Below are positions 40,693 through 50,032 of a stretch of 64,000 nt of DNA, in pieces; the first letter of the stretch is position 1; every line of letters begins with the position of its first letter. Origin of the DNA: DASRDR01 sp963812945 [NCBI: uncultured Candidatus Rokubacteria bacterium] (GTDB taxonomy: Bacteria; Methylomirabilota; Methylomirabilia; Rokubacteriales); NCBI GenBank assembly GCA_963812945.1, contig CAWEXD010000008.1:2480001-2544000 (forward strand), written 5' to 3'. The notes beneath the pieces were generated by a model. The model did no database searches and was not told the origin of the DNA. It saw only the letters and a list, made by a program, of their open reading frames with translations. A program made the position numbers and the translations under genes.

Positions 40693-42261
40693 TCAGGCGC
40701 CGGGCAGACGGAGGCCGCGGAGCGTCGTGTAGACCGAGCGGGGGTCGGCGAGCGGCAGCCAGTCGAGGATCGCGGTAGCGTCCTCCACGTACTCGGGGCG
40801 GCGCATCCCGACCAGCACCGTGCTCACGCCGGGCGTGCTCCCGACGACCCAGAGGGCCTTCTGGGAAAGCGGCGCGCCGCGCCGCTCGCCCGGCAGAGCG
40901 GGATCGAGCGCAGCCGCGACGCCGCGGCTCTCCCGCTGGCTCCGGCCGGCCGCGTCGGCGCGAAACGCCCCGAGGAGCCGCTCGAGGGCCGGTCGGTAGC
41001 GGTCCCGGAACCCGCGCCAGCGCTCCGCGGTCTCGCCACTGAGCCCCTGGTCGAGAGCGCGGACCACGCGCGCCGTCAGCCCGCGCACCTGCCACTCGAC
41101 CTGCTCCCAGTACGTGACCCCGGAGATCCGCTCCCGGGCCCCGGCGAGCTGGTCGGCCCACCGGAGGAAATCCTCCGGCCGGTCGCTGTCCTGCTTGACG
41201 CGAAGCTTGGAGGCGATCTCCGACCGGTACTCCTCCTCCAGCTCCCCGACGGCGGCGAGCTCCCGCTCGAGCACGCCGGGCGAAGGCGCGGAGAAGTCCG
41301 CCAGGCGAACCGTCCCACGCCCCACGACGGCGTTGAGGGGGCGGTTCACGAGGACTCCGATCCCCTCCTCCGCCGCGCGCTGCACCACGCTCCGGCGCGC
41401 CGCCAGTGGCCCGGCCGGCGGGTCGGTCGGCTGCAGCACTCCACCGGACTCGAAGAGATTCAGGGGGAGCTGGAGAACCGCGAAGTGGTGATCCGGGCCT
41501 CCGGCCTCACGCGCGGCCGCCAGCATCCGCGTGAGGGAAGTCGCCTCGGGGTCGTCGACCGGCTGCGCGACCGTGTTCGACGACACTCCGTACCAGCGAA
41601 GCCGCCCCGCCGCCACCTGGTCCTCGAAGAATCGGAAGGCTGCCGCCAGCCGCCGGTAGAACTCTTCCCGGACCGACTCGATCTGCCCCTCACCGCGCTG
41701 CGCCGCATCCGAGAAGAAGTACTCCGGGTTGTGGAGAAGGCACACGTCGAGGGTCTCGAGACCGAGACGCTCGAGCGACCGCTCGAGCTGATCCTCGAGG
41801 AACTCCGGGTGGACGCAGTGCCAGCAGTTCTGCTGGTACCGCACCATCTCGGGGAACGGCCGTCCGGCGCCGTCACGCTCCCTGGCCAGGGCGAGGTTCT
41901 GTCCCTGGACGTAGCCGATCTTCGAGACGACGACGGTCGCCTCGCGCGTGAGGCGTCCCGTCCGGACGAGGTCGCCGACGACGCGTCCCACCAGCGCCTC
42001 GCTGCCGCCGTCGGCGTAGTTCGTCGAGGTGTCGATGAGGTTCACGCCGCTCCCGAGCGCGCGCTCGAGCGCGGCGCGGTGGACGGCGGTCTCGGTGTCG
42101 ACCCGGTAACCGCCGAAGCCGAGCCGGCACACCGTGAGCCCTGTCCGGCCAAGCGGCCCGTAGGCGAGACGAGGCGGGGCCCCGCGGCGCTCGGCGTGGG
42201 CCAGGGTCGAGGCGGGAGTCGCGGCCCCCTCCAGGGCGCCTTCTCTCTTCCCTGTCGCCAC
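40693..42261 (-). CDS. Aldo/keto reductase with long C-terminal extension
   Basis: 522 residues from GTG 42261, chosen because AGGAGG lies 8 nt upstream; ATG 42339 is possible. The AKR tetrad is in the first 130 residues: Asp and Tyr in LIDTSTNYADGGSE, Lys in VVVSKIGY, His in LDVCLLHNPEYF. About 190 residues beyond the usual barrel form a helical, charged extension (LERELAAVGELEEEYRSEIASKLRV and following), then GSTPGVSTVLVGMRRPEYVEDATAIL, the normal AKR end. Thus the insertion sits before the last barrel helices. Convergent with the LLM gene. Confidence 0.87.
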   Translation of the reverse strand: MATGKREGALEGAATPASTLAHAERRGAPPRLAYGPLGRTGLTVCRLGFGGYRVDTETAVHRAALERALGSGVNLIDTSTNYADGGSEALVGRVVGDLVRTGRLTREATVVVSKIGYVQGQNLALARERDGAGRPFPEMVRYQQNCWHCVHPEFLEDQLERSLERLGLETLDVCLLHNPEYFFSDAAQRGEGQIESVREEFYRRLAAAFRFFEDQVAAGRLRWYGVSSNTVAQPVDDPEATSLTRMLAAAREAGGPDHHFAVLQLPLNLFESGGVLQPTDPPAGPLAARRSVVQRAAEEGIGVLVNRPLNAVVGRGTVRLADFSAPSPGVLERELAAVGELEEEYRSEIASKLRVKQDSDRPEDFLRWADQLAGARERISGVTYWEQVEWQVRGLTARVVRALDQGLSGETAERWRGFRDRYRPALERLLGAFRADAAGRSQRESRGVAAALDPALPGERRGAPLSQKALWVVGSTPGVSTVLVGMRRPEYVEDATAILDWLPLADPRSVYTTLRGLRLPGA

Positions 42262-42445
42262 CGACGCGCCTCCTCGCTCTGGCTCGCGCAGGCTCCGACT
42301 GACCTCCGTCGGTCGACCCACCGGTTCGCGCCCGGCCATGGTACCCCGCCGACCACCGGCGGACCGTCGTATACTCGGCGAGGGCTCCGCGCCGCGCTCG
42401 GCCCGACCCAAGCGCGGCCCGACACGCGACCCCGGGAGGATCCGG

Positions 42446-43495
42446 ATGACGGCGTGGCTCGGTCTCCTCGCGCTCCTCCTGCTCGCCGGCCCCGCGTGGG
42501 CCGACCTCGGGCTCCCGTCTGGCTTCACCTCCGAGGTGTACGTGACGGGCCAGGGCTTCGACACCTCCGGCGAGCGGGGCATGGTCGGCATCCCGGCCGT
42601 GGGCACGATCGGCATCGACGCCACGGGGACGCTGTACCTCGCGCGGACCGGCGCCCGCTTCCGCTCGGGCGACGTCGAGGATCTCTGGGCCATCTATCGC
42701 GTCCCCGTTGGAGGCGCCCGGCTCAACCCCGACACGGAGTCACGCTACCTCTACGGGCCACCGCTTCCGAATCCCCAGATCGGCGCGGTGTCGGCGCGAG
42801 GACCCGTGTGGGTGACGACGTACGACCGCGAGCGGCGGATCGGCGCCCTCTACCGGTTCCAGGACCGGAGGCCCGCTCTGTTCGCGGGCGGGCGGCCGGC
42901 CGAGGGCGCGGCGCCACTCCTCCGCCACCCCGAGGGCGTCGCGGTCGATTCCGCGGGTCACATCTACGTGGCGGACCGCGAGGCGGGAGCCATCGTCCGG
43001 CTGGACGCGCGCGGCGCGGTCGTCAACCCCCAGCACGCGAAGATCGTGCGGCCGCGGACGCTCCTTGCCGACGAGGCGGGCAACCTCTGGGTGGGAGGGG
43101 ACGGAACTGCCGAGACGCCCTTCGGCTCGGGTAACGGCGAGATCTGGCGGGTGGCGCCCGACGGCCGCGCCGACCTCGTTCTCCAGGGACCGCTGCCGGC
43201 GGGCATGGCGATGAGCCCCGGCGGGGGCCTGTTCGTCGTGCAGCGCCGTACCGCGCAGCTGTTCATGATCACCCCCGACGGCCGCCGAATCGACTTCGCC
43301 ACCGCCAAGAACGGCAGCTTCTTCCGGAGTCTGGCGTTCGCGCCGGTCACGCCGGAGACCCGGAAGGCCGGCATCGCCGGAGATCTCTTCCTCGTCCTCG
43401 TCTCGCGCTCGATGTGGATGATCAACGAGGTGGTCCGCATCTCCGGACCGTTCGACGAGTGGGCGCGGCAGGAGGCCAGTCGCCCCACGCCCTAG
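42446..43495 (+). CDS. Secreted NHL/SMP-30-type beta-propeller protein
   Basis: 349 residues from ATG 42446 with GGGAGGA 6 nt upstream; TATACT at 42370-42375 may be its -10. Signal peptide WLGLLALLLLAGPAWA. Repeated blade motifs: VGTIGIDATGTLYLAR, HPEGVAVDSAGHIYVADREAGAIVRLDARG, PRTLLADEAGNLWVGGDG and LPAGMAMSPGGGLFVV. Such six-bladed propellers include lactonases and scaffold proteins; no metal-ligand set can be assigned here. Periplasmic or extracellular. Diverges from the aldo/keto reductase gene. Confidence 0.85.
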   Translation: MTAWLGLLALLLLAGPAWADLGLPSGFTSEVYVTGQGFDTSGERGMVGIPAVGTIGIDATGTLYLARTGARFRSGDVEDLWAIYRVPVGGARLNPDTESRYLYGPPLPNPQIGAVSARGPVWVTTYDRERRIGALYRFQDRRPALFAGGRPAEGAAPLLRHPEGVAVDSAGHIYVADREAGAIVRLDARGAVVNPQHAKIVRPRTLLADEAGNLWVGGDGTAETPFGSGNGEIWRVAPDGRADLVLQGPLPAGMAMSPGGGLFVVQRRTAQLFMITPDGRRIDFATAKNGSFFRSLAFAPVTPETRKAGIAGDLFLVLVSRSMWMINEVVRISGPFDEWARQEASRPTP

Positions 43496-43534
43496 GCGAC
43501 CGGTCGGCTCACGGCCCGGCCTCGTGCGACGGAG

Positions 43535-43801
43535 CTAGACCCTTCGGCCGTGAAAGACGAGCAGGGCGCCGAGCCAGCCCAGACAGAGCGCGATCAGCGC
43601 GACGTCGGCGTCGCCACCCCCGAAGGCCCACGCCGCGACGATCGAGCCGGCGAGGAGCGCGCCCCCGACCGTGATGGCCTGTCGTCCGCTCAGGTAGACG
43701 CGAGCCCAGCGACGCCCCACCGGAATTCCCTTGCCCGGCACCGGGCGCACGGCCCAGGCGACCAGCGCGCCCCAGGCGAGGACGATCAGGATCTTCTGCA
43801 C
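43535..43801 (-). CDS. Small membrane protein of unknown function
   Basis: 88 residues, GTG start. Three hydrophobic stretches: ILIVLAWGALVAWAV, AITVGGALLAGSIVAAWAFGGG and VALIALCLGWLGALLVF. Small basic loops between them. It is 15 nt downstream of the ATP-grasp partner gene on the same strand and may be cotranscribed. No family recognised. Confidence 0.55.
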   Translation of the reverse strand: MQKILIVLAWGALVAWAVRPVPGKGIPVGRRWARVYLSGRQAITVGGALLAGSIVAAWAFGGGDADVALIALCLGWLGALLVFHGRRV

Positions 43802-43816
43802 CGTGATGGCAGGGGG

Positions 43817-44314
43817 CTAGTCGCGGAACTCCTGGTCGAGGATCTCCCGGATGAACCGGTCGATGGAGACGGGATAGTAGCGGACGTCCGGCGAGCGGAT
43901 GACGCCGGTATTGATGGTCTCCTGGCGAAGCAGCTCGTCGAGCACCAGCTCGAGGTGCGCCTGCGGCGCGCGATCCTGCCGCTGGATGCGGAGGTCCTCG
44001 CTCTCGAGCAGGACCTTCGGCGCGTACCGGAAGCTGAAGATCCGCGCCACGAGCGCGCGGTGCATCAGCTCCCGGTCGGTGAACACGTCGCCGTAGGTCG
44101 GGCCGTCACTCCCGACCGGGAGCACCAGGCGGGGCGACACGCGGATCCGGCCGCGCACTTCGACCGACCGGCCGGGCTGATCCCAGTGGGGCCCGACGAG
44201 GACGTACGGGAGGACGTGATGCCCCGAGATGATCCCGCTGATCGGCTTCCGGAGCACCTCCGTGCCCTCGAAGACGGTCCGCAGGAGCTCGGGATCGGGC
44301 CGGTCTTCACTCAT
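43817..44314 (-). CDS. Conserved-looking protein paired with a PGM1-like ligase
   Basis: 165 residues from ATG 44314 overlapping the ligase stop (ATGA). Sequence features: GIISGHHVLPYVLVGPHWDQPGRSVEVRG, VSPRLVLPVGSDGPTYGDVF and RYYPVSIDRFIREILDQEFRD. Rich in strands in the first half, helices in the second, with no transmembrane or signal sequence. No motif I recognise. The tight coupling to the ATP-grasp gene suggests a subunit, substrate carrier or modifying partner of that enzyme. Confidence 0.65.
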   Translation of the reverse strand: MSEDRPDPELLRTVFEGTEVLRKPISGIISGHHVLPYVLVGPHWDQPGRSVEVRGRIRVSPRLVLPVGSDGPTYGDVFTDRELMHRALVARIFSFRYAPKVLLESEDLRIQRQDRAPQAHLELVLDELLRQETINTGVIRSPDVRYYPVSIDRFIREILDQEFRD

Positions 44315-45888
44315 GAGGCGGGCAAGGGGTCCTGGCGCATCGCCGCCTCGGCTTCCTCGTCGAGGACCGCGACGGCGCGCTGGTAGATCTCGTCGGCCTC
44401 CGCCTGCGACTCCCCGACGGCCGTGAGGCCGAGCCGGCCACGCTCCGAGAGCGCCGTCAGCATGTGGAGGACGACGCCGGTCTGCCTGGTCTGGTTGAAG
44501 TGGAGCTCGTGGCGGACCATGATGTCGAACACGTCCTGCGGCTGGAGGCCCCGGTACAGCTCCGACTCCAGGTGGTCGGTCGCGACGAAGCACTTCGGCC
44601 GGCCATTCGGCGGAGTGAACTTGGCCGTGTCGGCGTCGTAGCGGCCGTCGGTCAGGAACTGGAGGGTCAGGAACGGGTGGGTCGTCCCGCCCTTCCGCAG
44701 GTTCAGCTCGATCGCGTAGGGCGTCCAGGCGCCGCCGTTTCGGACGACGACGAAGTCGAAGGCGAAGCGCCCGAGGACCCCTTCGCCCACCAGCTCCTGT
44801 CCGACCTTCGCCGCGTCCCGCGTGATGAGGGTCGCGTACCCGGAATCGGCGGGAAACCGGCAGCCGAGATAGCTCTGCCCGCTCGGCCCACCCAGCACCT
44901 GATCGTGCGTCGACAGCACCTCGAGCTGGCCCAAGGGCGTGATGCGCAGCTGCACGCTGGGGCTCCGGATCTCGTCGCCGACCACGCGCTCCTCGACGAT
45001 CCCTGCCAGCTCGGCGAGCTTGCCCATGTACAGGTCGTACCGCTGCCGGGCGCTCTCGAACTTCATCGTCTTGAGCCGCTCACCGAGCGCGGCGACCTCC
45101 GCCGCGTCACCGGGCGGGGGCACACCCTCCAGGTTCACCACGGCATTCCCGGCCCCGGAGACGCCCTCGTTGTGCTTGACCATCGCCGACCGGATGGCGG
45201 GCCGTGCCGCCCGGAGCCGGCGGAGCGCGGCGACGACATCGTCGGCGGTCCGCAGATCCTCCGAGCCGAGCGGATACGAGACACCGGCCCGCTGGAAGAG
45301 CTTGCGACAGCCGCTCTTCGTCCCCAGGTCGAAGTGCCGAGGGTCGGCGCCGTACATGGGGATGCCGAGGCGGAGCGCGAGATCACGCTCGAGCTCCGTG
45401 GTGTTGTAGGGCACCAGATGCGCCCGGTCCTTGTCCGGGACCAGGTCCCGGATCTGGGCCAGGAGCCGCGGGCGCTCGAGGAGCTTGAGCGACAGCGGCC
45501 GAACCGAGCTGTCGTGCGGGACGGGATTGAAGAAGCGCGCCCGCGCGTGGGCCGGGATGACACCCGGCAGGAGGCCCAGGTAGTAGTCGACGACGTCGGG
45601 CAGGATCGGCCGCGACGTCACGTAGACCATGCGCGCGTTCGGCTGCCGGAGGAGCAGGAGCATGAACAGGAACCGCTCTTCCATGGCCTGGAGCACGGAC
45701 GGCGCCATGTTCAGCTGGTCGAGCGTCATCGACGGGACGACGACGATGGTCTGCGGGTCGCGGCTCAGGGTGGCGATCGATTTCCAGAGCGGGACCAGCT
45801 TCGCCTGCAACGCCGCGTAGCGTGCCGTGGTCTCCTCGGGGCTGAGCCCGAGCGTGGGTACTGGCCGCGTCTTCTCCTGGGTGCTCAT
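44311..45888 (-). CDS. PGM1-like ATP-grasp peptide ligase
   Basis: 525 residues from ATG 45888. The N-terminal pre-ATP-grasp part is like PGM1 (pheganomycin synthase relative): LFMLLLLRQPNARMVYVTSRPI, DYYLGLLPGVIPAHARARF, PYNTTELERDLALRLGIPMYG. The ATP-grasp core follows: KSGCRKLFQRAGVSYPLG, AMVKHNEGVSGAGNAVVNL with the ATP-binding Lys, and VVVRNGGAWTPYAIELNLRKGGTTHP with the metal-binding Glu/Asn. Family members join amino acids or peptides by acyl-phosphate chemistry. No other biosynthetic genes, export or resistance genes are beside it, apart from the unknown partner. Confidence 0.82.
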   Translation of the reverse strand: MSTQEKTRPVPTLGLSPEETTARYAALQAKLVPLWKSIATLSRDPQTIVVVPSMTLDQLNMAPSVLQAMEERFLFMLLLLRQPNARMVYVTSRPILPDVVDYYLGLLPGVIPAHARARFFNPVPHDSSVRPLSLKLLERPRLLAQIRDLVPDKDRAHLVPYNTTELERDLALRLGIPMYGADPRHFDLGTKSGCRKLFQRAGVSYPLGSEDLRTADDVVAALRRLRAARPAIRSAMVKHNEGVSGAGNAVVNLEGVPPPGDAAEVAALGERLKTMKFESARQRYDLYMGKLAELAGIVEERVVGDEIRSPSVQLRITPLGQLEVLSTHDQVLGGPSGQSYLGCRFPADSGYATLITRDAAKVGQELVGEGVLGRFAFDFVVVRNGGAWTPYAIELNLRKGGTTHPFLTLQFLTDGRYDADTAKFTPPNGRPKCFVATDHLESELYRGLQPQDVFDIMVRHELHFNQTRQTGVVLHMLTALSERGRLGLTAVGESQAEADEIYQRAVAVLDEEAEAAMRQDPLPAS

Positions 45889-46017
45889 GCGCTCTTGACC
45901 TCGTGGACTGGGAATTGCCCTCGACACGCCGGGCCAACGTAAGGCCGGCTGGCACACGATACCACGCCTGGGCAGGTCGCGAAGGCTGGCGCCGCTGCGG
46001 TCCCGCCGCAACGCCCG

Positions 46018-46023
46018 TATACT
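46018..46023 (+). promoter_or_regulatory. -10-like hexamer before the M16 peptidase (leaderless candidate)
   Basis: TATACT is followed by GTG at 46024 and in-frame GTG at 46030 (6 nt spacing). No ribosome binding site; no clear -35. Confidence 0.45.
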
Positions 46024-46029
46024 GTGAGC

Positions 46030-48771
46030 GTGACGCCGCCCGCTCCCGTGCGAGCCCGCCTCCCGGTCCCGCGACTTGCCCCGCTCCTCTCCCTAGCCGC
46101 CCTGCTCGTGACCGCCGGTGGCGCCGCGCGGGCCGCCGCGTCGCCCGCCCAGTCACCCGCGTCGGCCCTCACGGCGGGCGTCCAGGAGACGGTGCTGGCG
46201 AACGGCCTCACCGTCGTCGTCAAGGAGGTCCGGAACGCCCCGGTCGTCAGCTTCAGCGTCTGGTACCGCGCGGGATCGCGCAACGAGCACACCGGGATCA
46301 CCGGGGTCTCCCATCTGCTCGAGCACATGCTCTTCAAGGGCACCAAGCAGCACCGGCTCGGGGAGATCCCGCGGTCGCTCTACCTGAACGGCGCCTCCTT
46401 CAACGCGAGCACGTACTACGACTGGACGAACTACTACGCGACGATCGCCTCCGACCGGCTCGAGCTCGCGATGCGGATCGAGGCGGACCGGATGGTGAAC
46501 AGCCGGATCGACAAGGCGGACCTCGACGCCGAGATGACCGTGGTCCGGAGCGAGCTCGAAGGCGGGGAGAACAGCCCGGGCCGGCTCCTCTGGCAGGCGG
46601 TCGTCTCCACGGCCTACCACGCGCATCCGTACCGCTGGCCGGTCATCGGCTGGCGGAGCGACGTCGAGAACATCAGTCGCGACGCGATGTACCAGTACTA
46701 CCGGACCCACTACGGCCCGAACAACGCGGTGGCGGTCGTCGTCGGTGACGTCTCGGCCGCCGAGGCGCTCCGGCTCGTCCAGAAACACTTCGGGCCGATC
46801 AAGTCCATCCCCAAGCCCCCTACGGTCCACACCGTGGAGCCGCCCCAGCGCGGTGAGCGGCGCGTGATCGTCCGGCGCGCCGGGTCCTTGCCGGCGGCGC
46901 TGATCGCGTGGAAGGGGCCGGCGGCCCACCACCCGGACGGCTATGCCCTCGACGTCCTGTCCGGGGTGCTGGGCGAGGGGCGGACGAGCCGGCTGTACCA
47001 GGCGCTCGTCGAGAAGGGGGTGGCGTCACGCGTCGATGCGGGGTCCCCCAGCCTCCGCGATCCCTTCCTCTTCTACGTGAGCGCCACCGCCCGTCCCGGT
47101 GTCACCGCGGAGCGGCTCGAGGCGGCGCTCCTCGAGGAGGTGGAGCGCGTGGCGGCCACCCCCATCACCGACGAGGAGCTCGGCCGGGCTCAGCGGCGCG
47201 CCGAGGCCCAGTTCATCTTCGAGACGAGCAGCGTGACGGCGCAGGCCCGGCAGCTGGGCTACTGGGCCATGATCAACGACTGGCGCTACCTCACGACCTA
47301 CCTGGACCGGATCCGCGCTCTCACCCCGGCGGACGTCCAGGCGGTGGCTCGCCGCATCTTCGTCGCCGACACCCGGACGGTGGGCCACTTCATCCCGTCG
47401 GACGGAGGAGGGCCCGGGGCGCCCCCGCCGCGCGAGACGTCCGCCCGCGTCGACCGACCGAAGCGAGGCGATCGGCCCATTCCCCTGCCCCAGCCGTCGG
47501 TCGCCAAGCCGGCGAACCGTCGGGTGACCCGCTTCCGGCTCGACAACGGCATCTCGGTCATCGTCCAGGAGAGCCAGGCGACCCCGACCGTTGCGCTCCG
47601 GGCCAGCGTGACGGCCGGGGCCCTCGTGGAGCCCCCGGACCGGCCCAGCCTCGCCGCGCTCACGGCAAGCATGCTGAGCCGCGGCACCGAGCGGCGCACC
47701 GCGCTCGAGTTCGCGACGGCGCTCGAGGACGTCGGCGCGGGGCTCAGCGCCAGCGCCGACGCCCTGACGACGACGATCGCGGGCCACGCGCTCACCCGGG
47801 ACTTCGACCTGGTGATGGACCTCTTCGCCGAGATCCTCCGCCAGCCAGCGTTCCCGGCGGCCGACTTCGAACGGCTCAAGGGCGAAGCGCTGGCCGGCAT
47901 CACCCAGGCCAGGACGAACCCCAACAGCGTCGCCGCGCGGGCCTTCGAGCGCGTGGTGTACCCGCCCGGCCACCCCCTTCGCCCGCAGACGTTCGACGAA
48001 GGGGAGGCCATGCTCGCCGTGGTGACGCGGGACGACCTGGCCGCCTTTCACCGCCGGCAGTACGGGCCCGAGGGGATGATCGTCGTCGTCGCGGGCGACG
48101 TGACGCCGGAGCGCGTCCGGGAGGGCCTCCAGAAGCGCCTCGGGGATTGGGCGACGAGCCCCGACGCCAAGCGTGTCACCCTGCCGGACTTGCCGCTCCA
48201 GGCGGTGCCGGCCTCCGTGGAGATCCCCATCCCGGACAAGAGTCAGACGTCGATCGTCTGGGGCCACGCCGGCGGCCTGCGCAGGAGTGACCCCGACTTC
48301 TACGCCACCCAGGTGCTGAGCATGGTCCTGGGCGGGGGCGCGCTCGTGAGCCGGCTCGGCTCGGCGATCCGCGACGACCAGGGCCTCGCCTACTCCGTCT
48401 ACAGCTACTTCGACGCGAGCCTCTTCCCGGGCCCCTTCCGGACGGTGCTCGGCACGAACCCGGCCAACGCCAAGAAGGCGGTTGCCGCGCTCGAGGCCGA
48501 GATCCAGCGCATTCGGCGAGATGGCGTGACGCCTCGCGAGGTCGCCGAGGCCGTGGCCTACCTCACCGGCAGGTTCCCGCTCCGGCTCGAGACCAACGCG
48601 GGGGTCGCGGAGATGCTGTGGTCGATGGAGTTCTTCGGGCTCGGTGAGGACTACATCGACCGGTACGCGGACAACTACCGCGCGGTGACGGTCGCCCAGG
48701 CGAACGCGGCCGCGCGCGCCCACCTCCACCCCGACCGGGCGACGCTCGCCATCGCGGGACCGCTGCCGTAG
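46030..48771 (+). CDS. M16-family zinc peptidase, two-domain, exported
   Basis: 913 residues from GTG 46030 (GTG 46024 is two codons earlier). Signal peptide LAPLLSLAALLVTAGGAARA. The N-terminal half carries the inverted zinc motif HLLEHMLFKGT (HxxEH) with the distal Glu in EMTVVRSELEGGEN. The C-terminal half (from about residue 500, RFRLDNGISVIVQES) is a second M16 unit lacking the HxxEH motif: TASMLSRGTER at that place. Such active/inactive pairs clamp around unfolded peptides in the periplasm. TATACT lies 6 nt upstream of the chosen GTG. Confidence 0.93.
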   Translation: MTPPAPVRARLPVPRLAPLLSLAALLVTAGGAARAAASPAQSPASALTAGVQETVLANGLTVVVKEVRNAPVVSFSVWYRAGSRNEHTGITGVSHLLEHMLFKGTKQHRLGEIPRSLYLNGASFNASTYYDWTNYYATIASDRLELAMRIEADRMVNSRIDKADLDAEMTVVRSELEGGENSPGRLLWQAVVSTAYHAHPYRWPVIGWRSDVENISRDAMYQYYRTHYGPNNAVAVVVGDVSAAEALRLVQKHFGPIKSIPKPPTVHTVEPPQRGERRVIVRRAGSLPAALIAWKGPAAHHPDGYALDVLSGVLGEGRTSRLYQALVEKGVASRVDAGSPSLRDPFLFYVSATARPGVTAERLEAALLEEVERVAATPITDEELGRAQRRAEAQFIFETSSVTAQARQLGYWAMINDWRYLTTYLDRIRALTPADVQAVARRIFVADTRTVGHFIPSDGGGPGAPPPRETSARVDRPKRGDRPIPLPQPSVAKPANRRVTRFRLDNGISVIVQESQATPTVALRASVTAGALVEPPDRPSLAALTASMLSRGTERRTALEFATALEDVGAGLSASADALTTTIAGHALTRDFDLVMDLFAEILRQPAFPAADFERLKGEALAGITQARTNPNSVAARAFERVVYPPGHPLRPQTFDEGEAMLAVVTRDDLAAFHRRQYGPEGMIVVVAGDVTPERVREGLQKRLGDWATSPDAKRVTLPDLPLQAVPASVEIPIPDKSQTSIVWGHAGGLRRSDPDFYATQVLSMVLGGGALVSRLGSAIRDDQGLAYSVYSYFDASLFPGPFRTVLGTNPANAKKAVAALEAEIQRIRRDGVTPREVAEAVAYLTGRFPLRLETNAGVAEMLWSMEFFGLGEDYIDRYADNYRAVTVAQANAAARAHLHPDRATLAIAGPLP

Positions 48772-48801
48772 CGCTCGACCCGTCGCCGGCGGCCTCGACT
48801 G

Positions 48802-48820
48802 GACGCCTTCAGCCTGTGGC
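48802..48820 (-). repeat. Short palindromic repeat, diverged copy 3
   Basis: GACGCCTTCAGCCTGTGGC matches the reverse complement of the 9034 element with two changes. The GTG start of the matrixin-like gene (48816) lies inside it, so the repeat supplies that start codon. Confidence 0.5.
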
Positions 48821-49451
48821 GGCCTGTGGCGGCGCGTGGCGCACCGCAATCGCGCTCCTGCTCGCCGCGGTGCTCGTCCCCGCCGGATACGCCCGGGCCT
48901 CGGACACGGTGGACGAGACCCGCCCGATCGGGCATCCCCGGGCCCGCTTCCCGCTCGCCGTGCATCTCGTCCCGCCACCCGACGTCACGCTCGAGACTTC
49001 GGTCCGCCGGGCGATCGACGCCTGGAACGCGGTCGCCCGCGAGGGGCTCGGGATCGAGGCGTTCCTCTGGCGCGACCAGGAGGAGGGGGCCGACGTTCTG
49101 ATCCGATTCGTCCCGGCGGAGGCCAACCGGCCGATCGGCTACGCGCACCTCGACGTGGACGATACCGGCGGGATCCGCCTGCCGGTCCGGATCGACCTGG
49201 CAGAGCCGGTGGCAATGGGCGCCACCTCACGGGAGACGGTGCTGTTCCAGGTCGCCGCGCACGAGGTAGGCCACGCGCTCGGGCTGGCCCACTCCGACGA
49301 GCCCGGCTCGATCATGTGCTGCCAGCGGGGCGCCGTGGATCTCCGTGACCCGGCCGTCCGGGCGCGTTACGTGGCGGCCCGTCGCCAGCCCGACGTGCGG
49401 TCCGCCCTCGAGCAGCTGCTCCGGCTCTACCCGCGCTTCTGGCAGCGGTAG
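48816..49451 (+). CDS. Matrixin-like zinc metalloprotease, exported
   Basis: 211 residues; GTG start at 48816, others a few codons on. Signal peptide TAIALLLAAVLVPAGYARA. Zinc motif AAHEVGHALGLAHS fits HExxHxxGxxH, and the Met-turn follows in GSIMCC. The N-terminal catalytic part begins at HPRARFPLAVHLVPPPDVT, with VRRAIDAWNAVA, the usual matrixin helix. No propeptide Cys switch is obvious. Probably periplasmic or secreted; the substrate is unknown. Confidence 0.88.
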   Translation: MAACGGAWRTAIALLLAAVLVPAGYARASDTVDETRPIGHPRARFPLAVHLVPPPDVTLETSVRRAIDAWNAVAREGLGIEAFLWRDQEEGADVLIRFVPAEANRPIGYAHLDVDDTGGIRLPVRIDLAEPVAMGATSRETVLFQVAAHEVGHALGLAHSDEPGSIMCCQRGAVDLRDPAVRARYVAARRQPDVRSALEQLLRLYPRFWQR

Positions 49452-49488
49452 CACCGGTGGTGGCCGCCGAGGAGTCGGCGGGCCGGTG

Positions 49489-50016
49489 TCAGGTTCCGTC
49501 GAGAACGGCGAGCTCGCTCCGGAGCTCCCCGAGGCGCTCCTCCGCTTCGTCGTGCTGGGCCCGGACACGGGGCAGCTCGTCGAGCAGGCGCAAGACGTGG
49601 GCCTCCAGATCGGCGATCACGCGCTGGCGGGTCATCAGCTGGTGCTCGGTGTGGCGGATCGCCTCCCGGAGCCTGAGGGCCCGCTGCTCGAGCTCCTCCA
49701 CCGCAAAGCGCGCGATCCGGGTTCGGTCGCGGCGCTGGTCGACCGTCGTCTCCTGCTCACGCCGGTTGGCCATCAGGGTCTGTCGCTCCCGCTCGAGGAC
49801 GTCCAGCCGGGCGCGCGCTTGCCGGAGGCCGTCGACGTCGCGACTCGTCCGGATCGTCGCGGAGACCTGCTCCATCGCGTAGCGGACGTGGCGCTCCCGA
49901 TCGATGAACCCCATCAGCGCGCCGCGCTCGGCCGCCTCGTCCAGCTCGGCCGCCGCGAGCTGCTGGCGCGCCTGGAAGAGGAGATTCCCCTGCGCCCGCT
50001 CGACGTCACGCGCCAC
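49489..50016 (-). CDS. Coiled-coil protein of unknown function (FliJ-like shape)
   Basis: 175 residues, GTG start. Nearly continuous heptad pattern rich in Arg, Glu and Leu (LRQARARLDVLERERQTLMANRREQE, then FAVEELEQRALRLREAIRH and LEAHVLRLLDELPRVRAQHDEAEERL). The shape is like FliJ/PspA-type helical hairpins, but no flagellar genes are near. Lies 16 nt downstream of a small HTH gene on the same strand. Confidence 0.6.
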   Translation of the reverse strand: MARDVERAQGNLLFQARQQLAAAELDEAAERGALMGFIDRERHVRYAMEQVSATIRTSRDVDGLRQARARLDVLERERQTLMANRREQETTVDQRRDRTRIARFAVEELEQRALRLREAIRHTEHQLMTRQRVIADLEAHVLRLLDELPRVRAQHDEAEERLGELRSELAVLDGT

Positions 50017-50032
50017 CGGAGCTGGGTCCGCG

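Noticed and set aside
40581-40778. Small plus-strand frame starting ATGA at the LLM stop and encoding Glu-Ile-Gly repeats
   Set aside because: It is the translation of the 9-bp tandem repeat and then overlaps the 3' end of the aldo/keto reductase; no ribosome binding site and no similarity beyond the repeat.
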